NCBI RefSeq assembly: GCF_014529535.1
Contig: NW_023503555.1
Location: 6,324,001 to 6,388,000, forward strand
DNA: 64,000 nt
Source: Bradysia coprophila
Taxonomy: Eukaryota; Arthropoda; Insecta; Diptera; Sciaridae
Direction: 5' to 3'
This document shows positions 10,048-20,366 of the stretch, in pieces. Numbering within the stretch: position 1 is the stretch's first letter; each line of letters begins with the position of its first letter. A model generated the notes under the pieces. It was not told where the DNA came from and did not search any database. It worked only from the letters and a program-made list of their open reading frames with translations. The position numbers and the translations under genes are program-made.

Positions 10048-13000
10048 TGACGATCAATTTCGTTCTTCCGCCCGATCGGGCCCCCGTGCAGTACTTACAT
10101 ATGATCAAAATATGGGCGCTGGCTTATCCGGAACAAGAAATTCATGTGTGGTTCGATTCATTCGCTGATCAAGTTGCGCTATACTTCCATCGAGTATTCG
10201 AACAATTACGAGATGATCCCGCTGGAAATTTTGAAGAAAAATTCAAGTTCTTCAACGAAAGTTTCCGCTCAAGAAGAAACAAATACTTGGCAATGTTCGG
10301 TGGCCATAAGTTAATGAAGGAATTCACCGAAACATACCTTTCCAAATTGAAAGAGTCATTATCCGACCGCACGATGAAGTCTGTGTTCGAGGAGAACATG
10401 TCTCGTATATTAAAGTTTCTGACGAAAAATATGCTGGGAGAACGAGCCGACTTTAAGGGGTACTTCAACGACGAAAACGAGAAGATACTCGAAGGTAAAA
10501 TTGTAGATAATTTTGATTTTATTAATAACCGTGCGTTCGCTGATATTCCGGAGAATATACGTAGCAATATTAAGGTCCATGACTTCTATGCAAACGCTAG
10601 TAACTTTGATCAAAATGTGTACGCCCTGTATTTGTTTGAAATTCTTTGTAATCGGGATGCAGCACTATCGCAAAACTTACTCACGTGTATGATCGCAAGC
10701 GAAAGTAGTGGCATAACAATGCCCGTAAATAATTATCCAAAGTTCAATGTTGACATTTCACCCAATGAGATTGATGAAGCTTTCGGTTGTGCTTTCATCA
10801 AACTACAGGACTTAAATGTGAATGAGTTCGATGTAAATCCGGAAATATGGAACAAAATCAATTCAACGGACAAAGGGAGTTTGTTCGCTCCGATTGAAGA
10901 TTTGCGCCCGGATGCAATGTATTTGTCCGTCAATGAATTGGATGGTGCTATCAATTACATGGCATTTCCTCATGACAATGACCATAGTAAGATGGCACTC
11001 GAGGCTATTTACCGAAAAAGATCAAAACAAATCCAAATGTTTCCGTTGGATACCGTTCAAATGGTCGTTAATACGTTAGTTTGTCGAGGCTTGAATCCAT
11101 CAAAAGGCGAACAATTTACATCAATCTTACAATCATTTCAACAGGAAATTTTCGCGTTTTACGGGACAAATAATACAGAGTTTTTCAGACAAATTGCGTC
11201 AACGTCCAGTAATTACAAAACTCATGTATCCGAATGTAGTGGAAGTAAATTTTGGAAAGAGTTGCGCGTCAATTTAAGCCCTCTTCGTTCCATTGAAAAT
11301 CCGTACCAATTTACCCCATTTGATCAGTCGGCTGAAGAATATTTCGTGAGTCACATCCAAGACAGGACAATGGATCCAGCTATTGATTTAGATATATTTG
11401 TCTACATTCACGACGGAGCACAATATCTGGGCCATATTAGGTATCCGCATTTCAGTAGAAGGGGCATTTTGTTCGAGTACGATGGCGAACGTACTAATGA
11501 CCGGATACAGTTTCGCGAATCAGGCATTATTCTTCCAAACAATCAAATCTTGGCTGAAGCCGATGTTATGGGACATGTTCACGGGATCTCTACAAATGGA
11601 GGTAAAATTCGTCTTCACGTCATGGGCCATTCCGGGCCCAACTTCACAGAAATTTTGTTTTCGGTGCGAAAACCGACTGCACAAAGCGTTGGAGGCTTGG
11701 AGATCAAGGAATTCAACGACGTGTTCATGGGATTTTTCAATGAATTTCTTGGTCGATCTCCTATCGAGCAGGTTGTATTTGTCTCTTGCAATTTAGCCAC
11801 TCTAAGAAACAATCGTAAAAATAAACTCGAATTCTTGCCAAACGGAACGTTTCTAGAAAAGTTTATCGATAATTGCAGAATGCACGGCATTAAAATGAAC
11901 CAAGTGAAAGCAGCAGACGCAAAAGTTAACGTTAATGCATTTGAGGGCCGAATGAACCTTGTTCCGAAAGATAAAATGACTGTAGTCAGAACATATATCA
12001 TATACTGCGACAAGGAATTCACCAACTCCAAGACGGGTAAATACAAATGGGACAGCATCGAGCATATGGTAGATGTCACTATGAGACGACATGCTGGTAG
12101 TGGACCGACATTTAGCATCTCTGATGATGTATTCCAAGGTTCAAGCGCCATCGAATATCCAGAAATACTCGAAGTTCCTACAACAGCTGAAAGTGTTTCG
12201 AATGAAATTTTGGTCGCAAGCAGAGCGAAACGAGATGGCCACTTCATGTTAGAATCAGATGTCACTGCCCTGGTTTGTTGCGCTCAAGATCGCAATGGTG
12301 ACTACATAATAGTCAGCACAATTCCCGAAAAGATCAGTGCTGTCCGCCTAGCTTTCCGAATGGCTTTTGAATTTAATGATTTTGTTACTTGGAAAGCATT
12401 CCTGAAATCCGTTTTTCCTGATGCCACCGAGCACATTGAGTCATTCATAACTGAAGAGAATTTCAATTGTTTGTTGAAAAATATTTTGTCCTCAAAGATT
12501 ATGTTCGCCAACATAGACCTTTCTCAACCTCTCGCTCACGTTGATATTCGATCTTTCTTATCTATTGAAAGAGGTAACGAATCCATTGTACTCATTAATG
12601 CTTCAAATCAAGAAAATGACATCTCTCGAGTCAGTTTAGTTGAAGAAATGGAAAGATTCTCAGCCGAAGCGGACGATTTCGCCGTCGAAAAGCGTCACAT
12701 TTTAGAGAGAAGAGATACGGCATTCGAAAACCTTAAAAACAATATAAGCGCCTTGAATGAGCAAGGCGATGCGCTTGTAATTTATTCCGATAAAGACAGT
12801 AACGTTCGAACATCAAATTGGTCGTCAGTACGGGATGAGTGGAACATTCACACCGAAATCGTTCGTAACGACTTAGTTTCCAGAGAGGCTACTCACGCTT
12901 TGACATTCTCCGAAACATATCACATGGCAAAAGAGCTTCGAGAAACAACTGCAGAAATATTCCGCTCATTCCCTGACAAGGAAGCACAGAAACTCGTGCC

Positions 13001-16000
13001 CTTGTTCGATACGCTTACCTCAGAAGGCGAAGGGACAGAAAAGACTTGGAGTTTATGCTTCGTTGATCCAGCCAGCCCAGATCACAATGCCATTACAATC
13101 CAGACCAAAAAGCCCATTTTCCAAAGAGTGAGCAATTTCATAAAGAGAGTGTCAGTCGAGCATCTCACTATGACGGGCTCTACAGGACTTAATCTGTTTT
13201 TTGCTGCTCAAGCACTTTGTCATTGGGTCGAGTACGGCTTCAGACCATCGACTGAAGGAATAACTGATAAAAATCTCGCCACGGCCATGGAAGTCCATTT
13301 TTATGTCAATGCAGCTGGTGTTATTCAAGGTCTGACTGAATCGGGTTTTCTCATTGGCAAGGCCGCTACAAACTTGGTAATACGTAACGCACTTTTGATC
13401 AAGGCTTTGCAGCCCTTTGTGAAAATGTCGCTGGTAATGGCGGAAGCATCGAAAACAGGGAAAGCGCTGTTGTCACTCGGTCGTTTTGCCGGCAACGCAA
13501 TGCACGTCATTGGATTCCTTGTGAATGCTATTGATTTGGGTTTAAATATCTTTGAATTGACTCGAAATCATGATCCAGCCCAAAGACCTGTCTTGATAAC
13601 AAACACCGTGTTCTCTGCAACAGGCCTGGTCGTTTCCATCGCGGCAATTGTTGCTGCAATTGTTGGGGCGACGGCATGGACTGGCCCGCTCGCTTTAGTT
13701 GGCCTGGGTGTTGCTATACTATCAATTCCAGTCACATATTTCGTGTCCAGATTCGTTGGAGCAGTTGAAAAGGCCAAACATGTCGGCAAAATCATTGAGT
13801 CGATTGTAAACGAACTCCGAAATGGAACCTACCAGAAGAACGCAGAAGGCAAATTCTTATCAGCACCTTCTTTCATTGCCGTGCGAGAGTTGAAATTAAC
13901 AGCCTCTGCATTGGAGATTGCCTATGGCAAGGTCGATTACAAACCGACGTCAACATCTACCAATTGGTTCACTTACTGGTATCATGCCGACAAAGAATAT
14001 TATGTGGATCCAAATCATGCAAAGATACCGATTGATGAAAATATTCGAGTTCTAGTCATGCCTCACCTTCCCGGCTACACATTTGAAATTGGTGAAGAAT
14101 GGCTTCCATTTGGAGCTACTCGTCATGATGCCGAGTTCAACACGGCTCATGATCTTCAGAGCAAAGATTCCGGCTTCAAATTCCAAAAAGATGGCTGGAC
14201 CGGATTCGACGATCAAATAGCAACTGATTTAAAGTTTAATTTCGAAAAAACTGACATCACTATACACATTGAAGAGAGTAATTGGCAAATGGTTTTCCCT
14301 TGGGGTGATCCAGCACATGCCAAAGACGAAGACGAAAGAAAATTGATTGCCGCTTCGAATGATGAGTTTAAATCCAATTTAGAAAAGCTCACTTATCACA
14401 TAAGCGCGAAGAATGGCGGTCGACAATACATTTCCTTGCCTGGGCTGGAATGTCCTGTGGACATCAGGTTGGACGCATCCAACAAAGATGCTGTGTGGTT
14501 TATTCAATTCACTGAACGCTCAATTTCGCAAAAGGATCTGCAAATTGATCAAGGGAATATCAGATTAGGCGAGAAACAAAACATCAAAGTGAATGGCCAG
14601 GAGTCGGCGATCTACGTAGTCGTTTCGAAGTATCAAGATCCGAATAGCAATTACAATGGAATCGCCTACTTTGATTTGCGAAAAAATATTTTCTTTTATA
14701 ATAAGGAAGCCACCCAAGAAGAGCAAGAGAAGGCCGTTTTCCTATTTGACACGAAAGAGTACGCATGTTTCTACCTAGAGAAGGAGGACGAAACACTTTG
14801 GTTCGTATGTAATGAAACGAAAAAACTGTCGCTCAAGTTCAGCGGAGTTAAGACTTTCCAGAATCAGGGTGAAGGAACTGTCATTGTTCGCAAAGATGGA
14901 GTAATTTATTACGTAACAAAGGATTTGAAGACTCAACTGTTGTTCTCGCAAATTTTTGGTTTTACTGAGAGTTGGTTCAATCAAATAAAAGATCAGTTGC
15001 AAGCCCTGGCCAAAATGGATGCCCTGCTGAAAGACAATTCACATAATCCCATAGTGCATTTGTATATGCCCCACCGCACAAATGACGACAAAGTGATAAA
15101 CACCCACACTTGGTACTATCCGGGAAAAAAGAGATACTTTGTGTTAAATGAAGATTATACTGAGGCAAGATTCGTGAGCTATGACGATCAATTGGCATAT
15201 TTTGTGGAAGAAAATCAAAAGCAGCTTGTCATCACAAAAGGGCTTGATATGGAGGATTTCGTGACAAAAATGAAGATATATGAAGATATAACTCATATTC
15301 ACATGAACGAACCTTGCACAGTCCTAATGCGTGGCGTTTTGAATGCAAGTGTTGTGCCCAGGGGGTTGAGCGTTGCCATTAGTAGCGGCTTGGAGTTTCT
15401 TTTGTACAAAGACGATTCGTCGAAGTATCAGATCAATGTACATACGTTCCATCTCGATAATTTAGTCGAGCATGCCAATTTCGGAGATCGTTGCTTGAAA
15501 GACATTTCATTTCTTGACAACGAAATTCGCAAAAAACATCTTACCGATCCAAATATTTTGGGCGAAATTACAATTAAACGTTCATCTCTCGTTGCCATTG
15601 AGCATGAGGAAAAGTATGTTGGCTACTCCATTGATGGCGATGTCGGTTATATTTGTGTGGCACAATTTCCGAATGCCTTCAAAATTAGAACGCTGGGACA
15701 CGATGATCGTCACGTATACCACATCATAGACTATCAATCGGTGTACCAATCTGATTGGGTTAAGCACTTGTCTCAAATCCGAAGCGGACCTCAACAGAGT
15801 TCAACTCGTCTGTTAGAAGCAGAAGTTATTGAAATGTTTGATCAAACAATGTTTCTGAAATCAGATAACGCAGGTAGAAATTCAGCTCTCTGGCAGGCTT
15901 TGAGCATTTTATCGAAATTGCCTGAAATTGAATTCATTCGGCTTGAATCAAACTATTACCAATTCAACTTCGACCAACTGAAAAATGTCACTTGTAGCTT

Positions 16001-16313
16001 GGATCTTACTAATGTCCATCGATCACTTTTGCTGTTTCCGGAATATCCTGACATTCGTATACAGCGTCAAAACTTTGATCTTTGTTTCTCTTGTTCTTTA
16101 ACCAAAAGCGTTTTAGTTTTGCAAGGTGTATTTAAAGAAGGATTTGACAGTCATGTAAGCATGCAATATTATTTAACAAGTTCTAATTTAGATGTATTGG
16201 CTCGTTCTTATGGTCAAATTACAAAACATAAAGGGCCGATTTCTCTTCTTGATCAACCATTTTATCCAGCTATAACAATAGAAGAACTTTATGATTTTAT
16301 AATCAATCTATGA
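10047..16313 (+). CDS. Large clostridial toxin-like protein (GT-like, C80 peptidase, TcdA/TcdB-type pore-forming region)
   Basis: An uninterrupted 2,088-codon frame. Residues 1 to about 420 resemble the start of a GT44-type toxin glycosyltransferase (INFVLPP, later IHVWFDS), but I do not find the expected G-G-x-Y-x-D-x-D metal/UDP-sugar motif. From about 446 a C80-type autoprotease fits: His528 in VMGHSG and Cys581 in VSCNLA, spaced as in this family. Residues about 1040-1240 hold several hydrophobic and Ala/Gly-rich helices, followed near 1269 by FLSAPSF, as in the TcdA/TcdB pore-forming domain. The last 700 residues are unassigned and lack repeats of the CROP kind. There is no signal peptide. 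In bacteria such proteins enter host cells and modify GTPases; the role in an animal is unknown. The gene is intronless over 6 kb and less AT-rich than its surroundings, which suggests horizontal acquisition followed by amelioration. The ATG overlaps an upstream frame, so the N-terminus is uncertain. Confidence 0.8.
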   Translation: MTINFVLPPDRAPVQYLHMIKIWALAYPEQEIHVWFDSFADQVALYFHRVFEQLRDDPAGNFEEKFKFFNESFRSRRNKYLAMFGGHKLMKEFTETYLSKLKESLSDRTMKSVFEENMSRILKFLTKNMLGERADFKGYFNDENEKILEGKIVDNFDFINNRAFADIPENIRSNIKVHDFYANASNFDQNVYALYLFEILCNRDAALSQNLLTCMIASESSGITMPVNNYPKFNVDISPNEIDEAFGCAFIKLQDLNVNEFDVNPEIWNKINSTDKGSLFAPIEDLRPDAMYLSVNELDGAINYMAFPHDNDHSKMALEAIYRKRSKQIQMFPLDTVQMVVNTLVCRGLNPSKGEQFTSILQSFQQEIFAFYGTNNTEFFRQIASTSSNYKTHVSECSGSKFWKELRVNLSPLRSIENPYQFTPFDQSAEEYFVSHIQDRTMDPAIDLDIFVYIHDGAQYLGHIRYPHFSRRGILFEYDGERTNDRIQFRESGIILPNNQILAEADVMGHVHGISTNGGKIRLHVMGHSGPNFTEILFSVRKPTAQSVGGLEIKEFNDVFMGFFNEFLGRSPIEQVVFVSCNLATLRNNRKNKLEFLPNGTFLEKFIDNCRMHGIKMNQVKAADAKVNVNAFEGRMNLVPKDKMTVVRTYIIYCDKEFTNSKTGKYKWDSIEHMVDVTMRRHAGSGPTFSISDDVFQGSSAIEYPEILEVPTTAESVSNEILVASRAKRDGHFMLESDVTALVCCAQDRNGDYIIVSTIPEKISAVRLAFRMAFEFNDFVTWKAFLKSVFPDATEHIESFITEENFNCLLKNILSSKIMFANIDLSQPLAHVDIRSFLSIERGNESIVLINASNQENDISRVSLVEEMERFSAEADDFAVEKRHILERRDTAFENLKNNISALNEQGDALVIYSDKDSNVRTSNWSSVRDEWNIHTEIVRNDLVSREATHALTFSETYHMAKELRETTAEIFRSFPDKEAQKLVPLFDTLTSEGEGTEKTWSLCFVDPASPDHNAITIQTKKPIFQRVSNFIKRVSVEHLTMTGSTGLNLFFAAQALCHWVEYGFRPSTEGITDKNLATAMEVHFYVNAAGVIQGLTESGFLIGKAATNLVIRNALLIKALQPFVKMSLVMAEASKTGKALLSLGRFAGNAMHVIGFLVNAIDLGLNIFELTRNHDPAQRPVLITNTVFSATGLVVSIAAIVAAIVGATAWTGPLALVGLGVAILSIPVTYFVSRFVGAVEKAKHVGKIIESIVNELRNGTYQKNAEGKFLSAPSFIAVRELKLTASALEIAYGKVDYKPTSTSTNWFTYWYHADKEYYVDPNHAKIPIDENIRVLVMPHLPGYTFEIGEEWLPFGATRHDAEFNTAHDLQSKDSGFKFQKDGWTGFDDQIATDLKFNFEKTDITIHIEESNWQMVFPWGDPAHAKDEDERKLIAASNDEFKSNLEKLTYHISAKNGGRQYISLPGLECPVDIRLDASNKDAVWFIQFTERSISQKDLQIDQGNIRLGEKQNIKVNGQESAIYVVVSKYQDPNSNYNGIAYFDLRKNIFFYNKEATQEEQEKAVFLFDTKEYACFYLEKEDETLWFVCNETKKLSLKFSGVKTFQNQGEGTVIVRKDGVIYYVTKDLKTQLLFSQIFGFTESWFNQIKDQLQALAKMDALLKDNSHNPIVHLYMPHRTNDDKVINTHTWYYPGKKRYFVLNEDYTEARFVSYDDQLAYFVEENQKQLVITKGLDMEDFVTKMKIYEDITHIHMNEPCTVLMRGVLNASVVPRGLSVAISSGLEFLLYKDDSSKYQINVHTFHLDNLVEHANFGDRCLKDISFLDNEIRKKHLTDPNILGEITIKRSSLVAIEHEEKYVGYSIDGDVGYICVAQFPNAFKIRTLGHDDRHVYHIIDYQSVYQSDWVKHLSQIRSGPQQSSTRLLEAEVIEMFDQTMFLKSDNAGRNSALWQALSILSKLPEIEFIRLESNYYQFNFDQLKNVTCSLDLTNVHRSLLLFPEYPDIRIQRQNFDLCFSCSLTKSVLVLQGVFKEGFDSHVSMQYYLTSSNLDVLARSYGQITKHKGPISLLDQPFYPAITIEELYDFIINL

Positions 16314-16541
16314 TATTTTTGTAACAATTACAAAAATCTATTGAGAAAATATCAGTCAGTCAGTCAAGGGACCTGACCCACCCATATGGTGGGGCCTTGT
16401 GATTTTATATGTATTAAGACACTGTCCGTAAACACAGAAACAAGTTTTTCTCAGTAACGTGAATAAATCGAGGGCCACGTCACTTAAGTTCATATCTCCG
16501 ATATTTCATAAATTACCCGACATGAAGTCAATCGGTCATAT

Positions 16542-16733
16542 CACGGCAGTGTAAAATAAACCAGGCAGGAGCGGCTCATTTTTGAAACGTCAAATAAGGG
16601 ACCTGTTGTAATACACTGTATGAAAATGAACTCAAATGAACACTGACATAAATTGCAAAAAAATTTGGCTACCAGATAATTCAGGTCCCTAGTCAAATCA
16701 AGCGCTCCTGCCTGGTTTACTTTACTCTGCCGT
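16542..16733. mobile_element. hAT-like MITE with 8-bp target duplication
   Basis: The terminal inverted repeats are CACGGCAGTGTAAAATAAAC and, on the other strand, ACGGCAGAGTAAAGTAAAC, both continuing into CAGGCAGGAGCG. The flanks are GGTCATAT on both sides (16534-16541 and 16734-16741), an exact 8-bp duplication as expected for hAT transposases. A second, interrupted member is at 25818-28873. There is no coding capacity. Confidence 0.85.
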
Positions 16734-16800
16734 GGTCATATGGTTTGGAAGATATTGTCGAAAAACTGAAAAGAATCTAGAGATTCTCTAGTAGAGAATA

Positions 16801-16934
16801 CACCCGCGGAATTTTGAAAACCGACACATTTTCTGTTTTTTGTGAATTTTGCGTGTATTTTTATATGGAGAAATTAGAAACTCAAGTAAAGCACAGAGAC
16901 AGAAAATGTGTCGGTTCTCAAAATTCCGCGTGTG
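16801..16934. mobile_element. Tc1/mariner-like MITE, 134 bp
   Basis: Inverted ends of about 37 bp start CACCCGCGGAATTTTGAAAA and CACACGCGGAATTTTGAGAA on opposite strands. They share ACCGACACATTTTCTGT and are flanked by TA on both sides. A decayed copy is at 34014-34143. Confidence 0.8.
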
Positions 16935-16939
16935 TACGA

Positions 16940-17990
16940 CGAGAAATGCTAATGTATGCCGAGATATGGTAGATATACCCTTTAGTGATGTTGTCATCGA
17001 AATGATCAAGAGAATAGAGAATGTCAATAACGTTGAGAAAATTCTCATTTACCGACTTTGCTTCAAAATTTGTTTTATCACATTTTTAGCGGAAAGATCG
17101 ACCAACCACTGCGTTTTTTCTTGTGGTTATTATGTGCGCAATGCGCATACTTCTCACATGTGCAGGCGTGTGATAGTAAAAATTGCAGTTTTAGCCAAAG
17201 CAACGTATCACATTGTATTTGTGCTTTGACGAGCTTTCAAGAGCTTTGAGCTTCTCTTATATTCCATTGGAAAAGTGGTATACAAAAGAAGCTCAAATCT
17301 CTTAAGAGCTATTTCAAAGCAAAGACACAAATGGGATACGTTGTTTTGACGGCAGCAAAACCGTATTACAGGACGAATAGAAGGTCGATGATGGGTTCAA
17401 ATATTCGTTAAAAAGTATAAAATGCAAACTAAATGTGAATTTCCTCAAGTTTAATTTTAAGAAAATATATTGTTACTGGACAACATTAGAAAATGAAGTA
17501 GAAGGAAAGAATTAAAAAGAATTAGCAATTAGTTCAACCTCTCAAAGCAATTTCTAAATCAAAATAGAGTAAAAGGAGGTCAGCAGTGGGTTGTGATATG
17601 TTATTTTTACAAGTTGGTAAAACATGCATTCGTACATGATACCACCTGAAAGCCCGTGCTTAAATCCACGTAATAAACACATACTAAGTGAGCTAACCTT
17701 AATCCATTTGTTAATTATTCCATAAAAATCATACAAAAATTGTAAAAAACCAAAACTAAAAACGACAAAATAAAAAATGTTTGAGAACTTTCCATAGTTG
17801 ACTCTTTAGTCTTTATGGCATTTTTTTGACATCACACAAAAAAGTTCTTATATGGGGTTTACATGGGAACTTCAAGGAGCCCTACCTCCCAGACAAGCAC
17901 CTACCTCCATATTCTGCTCGGATATCTTAGAATGACGACTAGCAACTCCCAAAATAAATAAAAAATCGAATGAAACGTTTAAGAGATAAT
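16940..17990. other. Non-coding stretch with one hairpin-like repeat
   Basis: Apart from the inverted repeat at 17185-17361, I see no gene or element. The frames at 16849-17249 and 17554-17736 overlap repeats and lack recognisable domains. Confidence 0.5.
17185..17361. repeat. Imperfect inverted repeat, MITE-like
   Basis: CAACGTATCACATTGTATTT followed by GTGCTTTG on the left pairs with CAAAGCAAAGACACAAATGG followed by GATACGTTG on the right. An inner pair is formed by GAGCTTTGAGCTTCTCTT and AAGAAGCTCAAATCTCTT. No clean target duplication was seen. Confidence 0.5.
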
Positions 17991-18056
17991 CTCGAATAGA
18001 TGAATAGATTAATCAAACGTTATATAGTTAATTACTGTACAGTTCAGTACTGTATA

Positions 18057-18227
18057 CAGGGCTGGACTGGTTCTCTTGTGAAATGTAGGAAAAAGGGCTT
18101 GAAGGTACGATAAAGCGCCAAAAAACACTTCCGAAAGGCGCAAAAATAGCAAATTGAAAGAAAATTATCAAAGAGCACTTGCGATTTGCCAAGCCACTAC
18201 TCGCCACGTATGGCCAGTCCGGGCCTG
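18057..18227. mobile_element. Candidate hAT-type MITE (CAGGGCTGGACTGG ends)
   Basis: The left end CAGGGCTGGACTGG matches the reverse complement of the right end, CAGGCCCGGACTGG. The CAGG(G/C) terminus is typical of hAT elements. Flanks ACTGTATA and ACTATATC are only partly alike, so the duplication is unproven. It splits a repeat whose relatives flank 20367 and 34265. Confidence 0.5.
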
Positions 18228-18519
18228 ACTATATCATTGAACATTTGAACAGAAACAAAATTGTATTTAGAACGACTCGCTTTCAGTACCAGCGCCAGTA
18301 CCCATTCAGTACCCATTCGCAAACGAACAAATTGACGACTTGAAGATGTTGAATCGTGTTCATTCAGGTAGGTTAGGTTTCTTCAGTGTTCGGGATGTTT
18401 ACTTAAAAGCTGCTGAAAGGTATCACTGGTATACCTTCGACTCAGCTACATAACGATGATGCTTGCTCGATGGTTATCGGCTGTGTGCAGGTAAAACTTC
18501 CAGTAATTAAGAGGGAAAA

Positions 18520-18929
18520 TTGAACTATCAAAAGGGTCAACGCATACATGTATTGGTTAAATAACCTCCATACTAACAACACACACTCTACGGGGAATAA
18601 TGATCGAGAGGTTGTTTGGCAGGGTGAAACGAAAAAACATATGAAACTGCTGGTCCCTCCGAGCAGAGTGAAACGAATTTGACGCACATCTCGACCATTA
18701 TTCTCCGTAGAGTGTGTGTTGTTTGTATGGAGGTTATTTAGTATTGGTGTAAAATTATACTAAATGTGTATCTTATACAAACTGATGTTGGGACCACCTT
18801 AGACTAATCATACCTAGACAGGAATTACGTACGGCGAAAAGTGGTCCCTACATCAGTTTGTATAATATTCATATTTCGTATGAATTTACACCAACACATG
18901 TAGGCGTTGACTATTTTGATAGTTGTCAA
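18520..18929. repeat. Nested palindromic MITEs (one inside another)
   Basis: Outer arms pair 18520-18557 with 18890-18929 (AACGCATACATGTATTGGT and ACCAACACATGTAGGCGTT). Inside, 18558-18740 is a hairpin with arms TAAATAACCTCCATAC and continuing ACACACACTCTACGG. 18746-18892 is a second hairpin (GGTGTAAAATTATAC; ACAAACTGATGT). A piece of the second family recurs near 41408-41455. Confidence 0.7.
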
Positions 18930-19734
18930 TTTTTCATGTTATTGTTTTTCGCGTCGCGACGTTGTGATTTTTAATTTTGTTTAAACAATTTAAATATTCA
19001 ATTCAATTCAATCATTCAAATTAAAATACGGTGCATTGTACCACGTGGAAATATGTTTTATTAAGGACTACCGAAGTAGGAGCGTAAGAGGCAACAAATG
19101 TTCATTTTTCCGGTATAATTTTGTGCGCAGAGACCGTTTTTCCGAATTATTTGTGTGACGACAGGTATATTCAACAAATTTATAAATTATGGACCTTAAT
19201 TAGCGTATTTACAGCCTTACCAATGTTCAGTTCATAGTCGGTTAATCGGTTAATAATCTATAGAAATTTTTTATCAATTTCGATGTAATTCAATGTCCGA
19301 CTAATATAATCATTTTAGTAGGCACATTCAAATTCTACGCGCTAATTTTGGTGGGCAAATTAGTAGGAAAAATATCACACTATCAAATAATTCGTATGTG
19401 ATGTAGGGGCCACTTTTTTTACGTAATTTTGTTCGTAATTTCAGTACCACTTTGTAGTCATTTCAGCTCTGTTATTTTGTTCATTCGAGTCTTTTCAAAA
19501 ATCATTTCAATGTTTTTAGTCTAATAGCCTCGCGCTGTGGGTGAGGTCTACTGTTGCATTTAGTCCGTTGCTAAATCGTAACGTAAAAAAACCCGGCGCT
19601 GCCCTTTCTATCTAGGTATAATTACTCTAAGTTGGGACCACATTTCGACGTACAAATTTCCTCTCTAGTTGTAATTACTCTTAGCTTATACATTTATCCT
19701 TTGGGTAAATTCGGTACTTTTGCTTAAGATCCGA
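18930..19734. other. Non-coding stretch
   Basis: AT-rich, with loosely related fragments of the GGGACCAC...TACGTA hairpin family near 19400-19440 and 19630-19660. No gene was seen. Confidence 0.5.
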
Positions 19735-19819
19735 TAGGTCTGTTCCAAGGCCATACGAATTGTTAAATTAGCCAAAATAAGCGCGAAGCAGCTTCAATGC
19801 GTAAAACTTTTTTCTGTAT

Positions 19820-20051
19820 ACGTGAGAGTGTATTGGTGAGCTATGATATGAATCGGTCCGACCGATTCGGTCGGTAGGGAAAGTAAACGGTCGAGAAGGA
19901 AAGTAACGGCTGGTAAGGAATGCACCAACACACTCTCACTATTACATAAAAATATCTTTCAACATATCCCAATACACACTCGATATGTGTTTTCGCTTGG
20001 GCTTCGCCCGTGCGTGCACACACATCTTGTGTGTATTGGGGTATGTTGAAA
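19820..20051. repeat. Two adjacent hairpin MITEs
   Basis: 19820-19939 has arms ACGTGAGAGTGTATTGGTG and CACCAACACACTCTCACT. 19957-20051 has arms TTTCAACATATCCCAATACA and the complementary TGTATTGGGGTATGTTGAAA. The loop of the second contains TTGGGCTTCGCCCG. Confidence 0.7.
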
Positions 20052-20059
20052 TACACTAT

Positions 20060-20366
20060 TGAAAGCTGTCACTATAAGTATACGGCCCACTGTATCCATA
20101 TTTCATAAATAAATTTTTAATTTCAGTAAATTTCTTGCGAATAAATGACGAATCTCATATTAATGGACCTTAGAATTATGGCAATGAATTAATTTTTAAA
20201 TTTCAAACAGCGATTGCTGATATATTCAGAGATGAAAAAGTGCCTGCTGGCCTCACAGATGTTAAATTTAAACTCATTAATGTTGCTTTTATCGTCGACA
20301 TTTGCCGTTACCGTACGGATTTAGCGTTAGTCTGTGGCATTTAGCGTTAAAAAAATCTGACGTTAG
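20060..20366. other. Non-coding stretch before the duplicated segment
   Basis: AT-rich sequence with no recognisable feature; directly downstream starts the segment shared with 34265 onward. Confidence 0.4.

Noticed and set aside
10169..15794. Antisense and shifted frames of 60-216 codons inside the toxin-like gene
   Set aside because: They are shadows of the 2,088-codon frame, with no domains of their own.
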